39,928 nucleotides of DNA, from NCBI GenBank assembly GCA_005772855.1, contig SXIK01000012.1, positions 1-39,928 of the forward strand, in the 5' to 3' direction. The notes beneath the pieces are model-generated. The model searched no databases. It was given only the letters and a program-made list of their open reading frames with translations, and had not been told where the DNA came from. Shown piece by piece: positions 35,414 through 39,928 of this stretch; the first letter of the stretch is position 1; every line of letters starts with the position of its first letter. Position numbers and translations under genes: made by a program. Source of the DNA: Planctomycetia bacterium. GTDB taxonomy: Bacteria; Planctomycetota; UBA8108; SXIK01.

Positions 35414-35973
35414 GTTGGCACGAGCATCGCGGAGCGGAGCTTGTCAGAGGCCGCCTTCGATTTGAGATCGCCGACGATGTCGAGCGCAAACTCGAGCGAG
35501 GTCCCGATTCCGCGGCTAGTGACCACGTTGCCGTCCCTCACAACCGGTTGGTTCAGATAGGTGACACCGACCAGCTCCTTCTCCATGGCAGGGTAGCTTG
35601 TTGCCCTGCGTCCCTTGAGCACTCCGGCGGCTCCGAGCGCGATGGGCGCGGCGCAAATTGCGCCGAGCTTCGCGCCGCGTTCATTCTGCCTTCGGATGAG
35701 GGCTTGAACCTCGGGGTCGTCGCGCAGGTGCATGGATCCTGGCATGCCCCCCGGCAGGATCACCATTTCCCATGGCTTGGCAGCGCCGGCGGAGAGGGTC
35801 TCGTCAGCCCGCACGACAATGCCGTGAGCTCCCCTCACGTCGAGCCTCTCCGTGCCCGTCCCGGCGATGGAGAGTGTCGTGACATCAATCTCTCCACGGC
35901 GCAGAACGTCGATGATCGTTATCGCCTCGATCTCCTCAAATCCAGGAGCCAGCAGAACGCAAATCTTCGGCAT
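35410..35973 (-). CDS. DJ-1/PfpI family protein (YajL-like)
   Basis: 187 residues of the DJ-1/ThiJ fold. The conserved glutamate region is PGFEEIEA (13-14), and the nucleophilic elbow cysteine is Cys107 (LGAICAAPIALG). GMPGS and SRGIGTSLEFAL also match the YajL/DJ-1 subgroup. Members act as oxidative-stress chaperones or glyoxalase/deglycase-type enzymes; the exact role cannot be read here. A purine-rich AAAGG lies about eleven bases before the ATG. It sits 20 bases after thiI and overlaps queE; a ThiJ-like gene beside thiI is also seen in other bacteria. Confidence 0.9.
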   Translation of the reverse strand: MPKICVLLAPGFEEIEAITIIDVLRRGEIDVTTLSIAGTGTERLDVRGAHGIVVRADETLSAGAAKPWEMVILPGGMPGSMHLRDDPEVQALIRRQNERGAKLGAICAAPIALGAAGVLKGRRATSYPAMEKELVGVTYLNQPVVRDGNVVTSRGIGTSLEFALDIVGDLKSKAASDKLRSAMLVPT

Positions 35974-35993
35974 GTTGACTGTACCTTTCTATC

Positions 35994-37220
35994 TCAAGTC
36001 GCCGCGTTCGAGCCAGGCGCGCCAACCTCTTCGACGGCCGCCTCGGCCACAAGTCTTGCCACCTCCGCATCGACGTCGAAGATCTTCTCCACGGTCTCCA
36101 GGTACTCCGGCGTCGAGCGCGTTGCCGGGTTCTGGGGCATGAGAAACGAGCAGCAGTCGCCGTGCGGCTCGATGGACGTATCAAAAGTTCCGATCCTCTG
36201 CGCTTGCTTGACGATCTCGTCCTTGTCCAGACCGATCAGCGGGCGCAGGATCGGGAGCTTTGCCACGCAGTCAATGGTTCTCAAGTTCTCAAGCGTCTGA
36301 CTGGCCACCTGCCCCAGACTCTCACCGGTCACAAGAGCCAGTGCGCCTTCCCTGAGGGCAATGGCCTCGGCTGCTCGCACCATGAACCTGCGGTAGAGGA
36401 TCACTCGCAGCGCCTCGGGGCACTGGGCGACAATCCGACGCTGCAACTCTGCGAAGGCAATGCCGTAGAGGCGCGACCACCTTCCTGGTGGTTGTACCAG
36501 GGCGGCCAGTTCTCGAACCTTCCTCTGACTTTCGAGACCTGTATGAGGATGGCTGTGGAAGTGAACATAAGCCGCGGTCGCACCCCGCCGGAGGATTCGG
36601 TGTGCGGCGACGGGGGAGTCAATTCCACCGGACAGGAGACAAACCACCTTGCCGGCCACGCCAGTGGGGAGTCCGCCCCACCCGTCAATGCGTCCAAAGC
36701 CAAGGTAGGCCGCGTGGTTCACGAGCTCCACCTTCACGGGCAAATCCGGATCCTTTAGCTTCACGGGCCATTCCGTGACGCCCTGAATTGCGGCGCCGAC
36801 CACGCGCTGGACCTCGAGCGAGTCGAAGGGAAAAGTTTTCGTGGCGCGCTTGCAGTGGACACCGAAGGTGCGTGGCTCGGATTCGCCCCGGACCACCTCC
36901 TGGGCGGCCCGAGACATGGCCTCCAGCGTCGGCTCGGAGGTGATGGCCGGCATGAGGTACTCGATCCCGAACACTCGCGTGAGTTTCTCCGCGACGCGAT
37001 CCCAGATCGCCTCCGGGGTGAGAAGCACGATGAGCCGACCGTACAGGCGCCTGACGGTGGATCCTGATTCGGGACCCAGGGCGAGTCGCATGTTCTGTAC
37101 GAGAGTCTCCTCGAAGTGATCGCGATTTCGTCCCTTGAGCGCCAGCTCGCCGTAGTGCACGAGCAGGTGCGACGGCGAAAAATGCGTCAGCGGCTTTTCT
37201 GTTTGCGAGAAGGTGAGCAT
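35994..37220 (-). CDS. thiI: ThiI, tRNA 4-thiouridine sulfurtransferase
   Basis: Makes 4-thiouridine in tRNA and may supply sulfur for thiazole synthesis. An N-terminal ferredoxin-like and THUMP region (LVHYGELALKGRNRDHFEE) is followed by the PP-loop ATPase motif LLSGGIDSPVAAHRILRRG (near residue 195) and, later, the TGESLGQVASQTLENL region. It is about 408 residues with no C-terminal rhodanese domain, so it is the short bacterial form. ATG 37220 aligns with family N-termini; the frame is open to 37256. A TATACT at 37235-37240 on the minus strand would place transcription start about eight bases before this ATG. Confidence 0.9.
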   Translation of the reverse strand: MLTFSQTEKPLTHFSPSHLLVHYGELALKGRNRDHFEETLVQNMRLALGPESGSTVRRLYGRLIVLLTPEAIWDRVAEKLTRVFGIEYLMPAITSEPTLEAMSRAAQEVVRGESEPRTFGVHCKRATKTFPFDSLEVQRVVGAAIQGVTEWPVKLKDPDLPVKVELVNHAAYLGFGRIDGWGGLPTGVAGKVVCLLSGGIDSPVAAHRILRRGATAAYVHFHSHPHTGLESQRKVRELAALVQPPGRWSRLYGIAFAELQRRIVAQCPEALRVILYRRFMVRAAEAIALREGALALVTGESLGQVASQTLENLRTIDCVAKLPILRPLIGLDKDEIVKQAQRIGTFDTSIEPHGDCCSFLMPQNPATRSTPEYLETVEKIFDVDAEVARLVAEAAVEEVGAPGSNAAT

Positions 37221-37234
37221 GACTTGCGATCGAT

Positions 37235-37244
37235 AGTATATACT
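37235..37244. promoter_or_regulatory. Palindromic AGTATATACT, possible divergent -10 pair
   Basis: The perfect palindrome reads TATACT on both strands (37235-37240 minus; 37239-37244 plus). It could drive thiI leftward and a plus-strand transcript through repeat copy B. No clear -35 hexamers were found. Confidence 0.35.
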
Positions 37245-37292
37245 CCGCGCGGCCATGATTGGGACATCGTGGGCAACGCTCCCTCGCCATTG

Positions 37293-37380
37293 GCGCCGGA
37301 GGCGCCCGGCGGCTATCGAGCGCCGGGGAGGGGAGGGACGCCGCCAGGCGGCCGGTGCTTGGGAGGTCTTCCTCCCCCGC
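37293..37380. repeat. Structured intergenic repeat, copy B
   Basis: 37293-37334 matches copy A (27312-27353) at 35 of 42 positions. Hairpins: CGGCG/CGCCG (37307-37311 with 37321-37325), a short GCCG/CGGC stem near 37342, and GGGAGG/CCTCCC with a TCTT loop near 37361-37376. It lies between thiI and the lipoprotein gene, in the same kind of divergent gap as copy A. Confidence 0.5.
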
Positions 37381-37466
37381 GAGGAGTATCGTATGCGGGC
37401 ACTGTCTCGGGCCCGTGGTCCGCGTGCTGGATTCTGCCGCGGATGAGCGTTTGATGCGCTCTTCGG

Positions 37467-37472
37467 TATAAT
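37467..37472 (+). promoter_or_regulatory. -10 element TATAAT of the lipoprotein gene
   Basis: A consensus TATAAT lies seven bases before GTG 37480. The 17-base-upstream hexamer (37444-37449, TGAGCG) is not -35-like. If it is used, transcription would begin at or next to the GTG, giving a leaderless mRNA. Confidence 0.45.
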
Positions 37473-37479
37473 CGGTCGC

Positions 37480-38253
37480 GTGAAGAGTCCGACCCAGCCC
37501 GGATTGGCAAGAAGTTCTCGCGGGCAAAAAAGAGCCGCATTGCGCCTTGGCGCACTCCTGGGCGTTCTTGCCCTCTCGGGGTGCAGTGGGTCTCCCCCGC
37601 ATCGGACCGACTCTCCACCTCGACGCTCCGTCGCGGAAGTGCGGCCCGTGACGCCGGCTCCGCAGAGGCCGTTGATCGGGAAAACCCCGGTTGCGAAGAC
37701 CCCGATCGACAGAAAATCCGAGTTGCAGGCTCCTCGCCAGGATCCCCATCCAACGACTCCTCCTGTGAGCAGAGAATCTCCGAAGGAAAGGATCCGCGAG
37801 CGCCTCCGCGGACTTCAGTCAACCAGCGAGGGGGCTCTCCAGACGCTGCGGGAGTTGTGGGAAGTGGAGGCCGAGCTGATCCCTGAGCTCATTCTCGAGC
37901 TTGAGAATCCCGCACCCACGCAAGTCTTTGAGCTCAAGATACTCATTCCTGACAAGGAGCGCTTTGCGAAAAAGAACGTGGGGCTCGATGCGAAGGGGCA
38001 AGTCTTTGTCTACGAGATCCCCGGGATGGGCGCGCTGGCTTACGATGACCTCGCCACAGGGCCAGCCAGGGGGAATGGCGTGAAGGTGATAGTGAAGCGT
38101 TTCCAATCCTCGGCTCCCTTCACGGTGGGGGAGGTACTTCGCGCTGCGTTACTGAATCGCTTTCGATCCAGCAATTACCCACCAGCCGACCACCGTTCGA
38201 ACCTGATGGGTTGGTGGCAACAGTATTACGAGCAGGTGCGTCAGAGCCTGTAA
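37480..38253 (+). CDS. Putative lipoprotein of unknown function
   Basis: 257 residues beginning with GTG. The signal peptide LRLGALLGVLALSGC has lipobox LSGC (Cys35). A basic Pro/Arg/Ser/Thr-rich linker (about 36-105) leads to a C-terminal globular region with helix RIRERLRGLQSTSEGALQTL, beta segments around FELKILIPDKERFAKKNVG and a final Trp/Tyr-rich helix (NLMGWWQQYYEQVRQSL). I recognise no family. It stands alone on the plus strand between minus-strand genes, with a TATAAT immediately upstream and no Shine-Dalgarno in the seven-base gap, consistent with leaderless translation. Confidence 0.68.
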   Translation: MKSPTQPGLARSSRGQKRAALRLGALLGVLALSGCSGSPPHRTDSPPRRSVAEVRPVTPAPQRPLIGKTPVAKTPIDRKSELQAPRQDPHPTTPPVSRESPKERIRERLRGLQSTSEGALQTLRELWEVEAELIPELILELENPAPTQVFELKILIPDKERFAKKNVGLDAKGQVFVYEIPGMGALAYDDLATGPARGNGVKVIVKRFQSSAPFTVGEVLRAALLNRFRSSNYPPADHRSNLMGWWQQYYEQVRQSL

Positions 38254-38291
38254 GTTTAGGCTTTGCGCCCATGGAGGGAAACCGTGAGAGC

Positions 38292-38318
38292 CTCGGACGC
38301 TTCCCGGGCCCCTCCGAG
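38292..38318. terminator. Candidate hairpin between convergent genes
   Basis: CTCGGA (38292-38297) and TCCGAG (38313-38318) can pair around a 15-base loop, between the convergent lipoprotein and ferredoxin genes. No T-tract follows on either strand, so termination is a guess from position. Confidence 0.3.
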
Positions 38319-38323
38319 AGTGC

Positions 38324-38551
38324 CTATCCCTTTGGCACGAGTCTCTCGCCCGTCACGGCGTCGTGAACGGTGATGGCGCCCATGGGGCAGCTGTCGGCGG
38401 CCATGAGTACGACGTCGCGGGGGTCCCCTTCGGGGTTAATGACTCGGGCCTTTGCCTCCGCATCGATTTCGAAAGTGTTGGGCGCGTTCTCCCGGCAAAG
38501 GTCACATGCCGCGCAGGCATCGCGGTCGATGAGGAGGTGAAGCGAGTTCAT
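38324..38551 (-). CDS. Single-cluster [4Fe-4S] ferredoxin
   Basis: 75-residue soluble electron carrier. Cys13, Cys16 and Cys19 (CAACDLC) with Cys55 (DSCPMGAI) form one 4Fe-4S site; the second cluster of two-cluster ferredoxins is absent. The acidic composition and the length fit the Fer4_13/15-type single-cluster proteins. A purine-rich AGAGAG lies shortly before the ATG. It follows the CPBP protease gene by about 40 bases, probably in one transcript. The redox partner is not identified. Confidence 0.88.
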   Translation of the reverse strand: MNSLHLLIDRDACAACDLCRENAPNTFEIDAEAKARVINPEGDPRDVVLMAADSCPMGAITVHDAVTGERLVPKG

Positions 38552-38593
38552 ATTGACTCTCTTGTAACACGCGTGGAGTTCGCCTGCAAATCG

Positions 38594-39190
38594 CTACCCA
38601 CCGGCTGTGCTTCGATCCTCCAGGAACCGCTTTCGTAGCAGCCACAGCGCGACGGCATCGTAAATGGCGTGTACGAGGACGGGTGCTAGCAGGTTGCCGG
38701 TTCGCTCGAAGATCCAGCCCAGGTACAGGCCGAGCAGCGTTGCGAAGATGGCGTAGGTGTAGGTCAGGGCGTGCAGCGCGCCGAAGAGCACGCTTGAGAG
38801 CCACAGGCCCTGCGTCCCGATCACCGTCTGGAGGACTCCTCGAAAGAGCACCTCCTCTCCAATGCCCGCGGCCCCGGCCAGCAGTATTCTGTCCAGGGCG
38901 CTCATCTCGCAGAGCGCAGCGCCCAGGACAGCCTTGACCTTCTCATAGATCCGGCGAAACGGCCCAAATCGGCGACCGAGTGGAGCGGTGAGCAGCACCG
39001 CAAGGAGGAGCAGGGGTGCCGTGGCGAGGAGGCCCCAGCAAAGCCCTTCGAGGTCCAGGCTGAATCGAAACGGAAACGCCACGCCCCTTGTCAGGTAGCC
39101 GATCCCTGCCGCCACGATGACGAGCGAGATCTCAAAAAAGAAGCCGAAGAGAAATACCTGTCGGGGCGGCAGGTCGTGGGACTCATCCAT
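38594..39190 (-). CDS. CPBP family intramembrane metalloprotease
   Basis: 198 residues with about six hydrophobic segments. The CPBP/Abi motifs are all present: EE-x3-R (Glu112, Glu113, Arg117 in GEEVLFRG), F-x3-H (Phe136, His140 in FGALH) and H-x3-D (His174, Asp178 in HAIYD), the zinc and catalytic residues of CAAX prenyl protease 2/Rce1-like proteins. In bacteria these act in membrane protein processing, bacteriocin immunity or unknown roles. The ATG lies 18 bases after the fumarase stop, suggesting co-transcription with fumarase and ferredoxin. Confidence 0.88.
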   Translation of the reverse strand: MDESHDLPPRQVFLFGFFFEISLVIVAAGIGYLTRGVAFPFRFSLDLEGLCWGLLATAPLLLLAVLLTAPLGRRFGPFRRIYEKVKAVLGAALCEMSALDRILLAGAAGIGEEVLFRGVLQTVIGTQGLWLSSVLFGALHALTYTYAIFATLLGLYLGWIFERTGNLLAPVLVHAIYDAVALWLLRKRFLEDRSTAGG

Positions 39191-39208
39191 GAGGGGTGCC
39201 AGGAGCGC

Positions 39209-39928
39209 TCACCTCATTACCGCTGGCTGTACCAGGCGGGCGCTGGGAGGCTTGAAGCGCTCAAAGAAGTCGTTTCCCTTGTCATCAATCACGATGAAGG
39301 CGGGCAGGTTCTCGACGGTGATTCTGTAGACCGCCTCCATGCCCAACTCGGGGTAGTCGAGGACTTCGACATGGTGGATGTAATCCTTCCCAAACTTCGC
39401 TGCCGCTCCTCCGATTGAGCCCAGGTAAAACCCACCATATTTTTTGCAGGATTCCGCCACAACAGCCGAACGGTTTCCCTTCGCCAGCGTGATGAGAGAG
39501 GCCCCCACCTTCTGGAAGTGGGGAATGTAGCTGTCCATTCGGCCTGCCGTTGTCGGGCCGAAGGATCCCGACGCCATGCCCTGTGGCGTCTTCGCCGGGC
39601 CCGCGTAGTAAATGATGTGGTCCTTCAGGTACTGGGGCAGGTCTTCTCCGCGATCGAGTTTCTCCTTCAGCTTCGCGTGGGCGATGTCGCGGGCAACGAT
39701 GATTTCGCCACTGAGAGTCACACGCGATGTCACGGGCAGCGCGGAGAGAGTCGCAAGCACCTCCCGAAAGGGCCGGCGAAGGTCGATGTGGGTCGCGCTC
39801 TTGCCAGAATTCTCCGCCTTCGCGCCTCTCAGGAATCGGCCGGGGTCGAGGTCGAGTTGCTCGAGGAAGACTCCGTCTCGGGTGATCTTGCCCTTCACAT
39901 TGCGGTCTGCGCTACAGCTCACGCCGAT
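39209..39928 (-). CDS. Class I fumarate hydratase, C-terminal part (partial at right edge)
   Basis: Oxygen-sensitive 4Fe-4S hydratase interconverting fumarate and malate. The visible 239 residues match the C-terminal (beta) domain of single-chain FumA/FumB-type enzymes: SCSADRNVKGKITRDG, RDIAHAKLKEKLDRGE, IYYAGPAKTPQGMASGSFGP, TTAGRMDSYIPHFQ, AKGNRSAVV, GGFYLGSIGGAAA and YPELGMEAVYRI. The frame continues past base 39928 (a codon pair reading Ile-Gly precedes GTG 39922, which is a normal internal Val), so the gene begins outside the window. It ends with a slightly extended tail after FIVIDDKGNDFFERF. Confidence 0.93.
   Translation of the reverse strand: MGVSCSADRNVKGKITRDGVFLEQLDLDPGRFLRGAKAENSGKSATHIDLRRPFREVLATLSALPVTSRVTLSGEIIVARDIAHAKLKEKLDRGEDLPQYLKDHIIYYAGPAKTPQGMASGSFGPTTAGRMDSYIPHFQKVGASLITLAKGNRSAVVAESCKKYGGFYLGSIGGAAAKFGKDYIHHVEVLDYPELGMEAVYRITVENLPAFIVIDDKGNDFFERFKPPSARLVQPAVMR

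Overview
The window is G+C-rich, densely packed bacterial DNA. Many genes overlap by 1-7 bp (ATGA, GTGA, TTGA, TGATG), several start with TTG, and Shine-Dalgarno signals are often weak. A dockerin-bearing secreted protein of a type common in Planctomycetota, a Planctomycetes-like HExxH/HEAT exported protein and a class I fumarase make an uncultured Planctomycetota-like organism the best guess. This is inferred from gene content only; the PUFA-synthase architecture also resembles that of Myxococcota.

The centrepiece (5990-26294, + strand) is an uninterrupted eight-gene operon: pfaD-type enoyl reductase, a PfaA-type synthase (KS-AT-ACP-ACP-KR-DH), a PfaC-type synthase (KS-CLF-AT-DH-DH), then oleA, oleB, oleC, oleD, and an Sfp-type phosphopantetheinyl transferase. 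Every junction overlaps except the last, which has a 7-base gap. The first three genes and the transferase make a polyunsaturated fatty acid synthase. oleABCD is the complete pathway that joins two fatty acyl chains head to head into a long-chain cis-olefin. The two systems are known to cooperate from unlinked loci in Shewanella (the polyene hydrocarbon C31:9). Here they form one transcription unit, so the locus reads as a self-contained polyunsaturated long-chain hydrocarbon factory. The PfaC-type protein ends after its dehydratases, without the acyltransferase domain found at the end of some myxobacterial homologues. OleA is therefore the natural candidate for taking the chain off the synthase.

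Left flank (1-5777): a divergent three-gene efflux operon on the minus strand (TolC-like, HlyD/MacA-like, MacB-like ATPase cut by the window edge), a gene with two tandem methyltransferase domains, and a decayed DruA/DUF4338-type fragment just upstream of the pfa-ole operon. Right flank (26295-29461): a convergent DUF218/ElyC-like membrane protein, then a junk-like stretch with a hairpin repeat, a 5'-truncated and probably frameshifted cohesin-like/dockerin gene, and fragments of a pRiA4b-ORF3-like gene and an FG-GAP protein lying head to head. Broken, mobile-associated genes on both sides suggest the operon sits in a rearrangement-prone accessory site.

From 29462 to the right end the genes look like housekeeping and cell-envelope functions, mostly on the minus strand: Memo-family protein, acyl-CoA ligase, three exported proteins, QueE, DJ-1/PfpI, ThiI, a plus-strand lipoprotein, ferredoxin, a CPBP protease and a partial class I fumarase. 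The hairpin repeat at 27312 recurs at 37293 in another intergenic region. I saw no tRNA, rRNA, CRISPR array or intact transposase.
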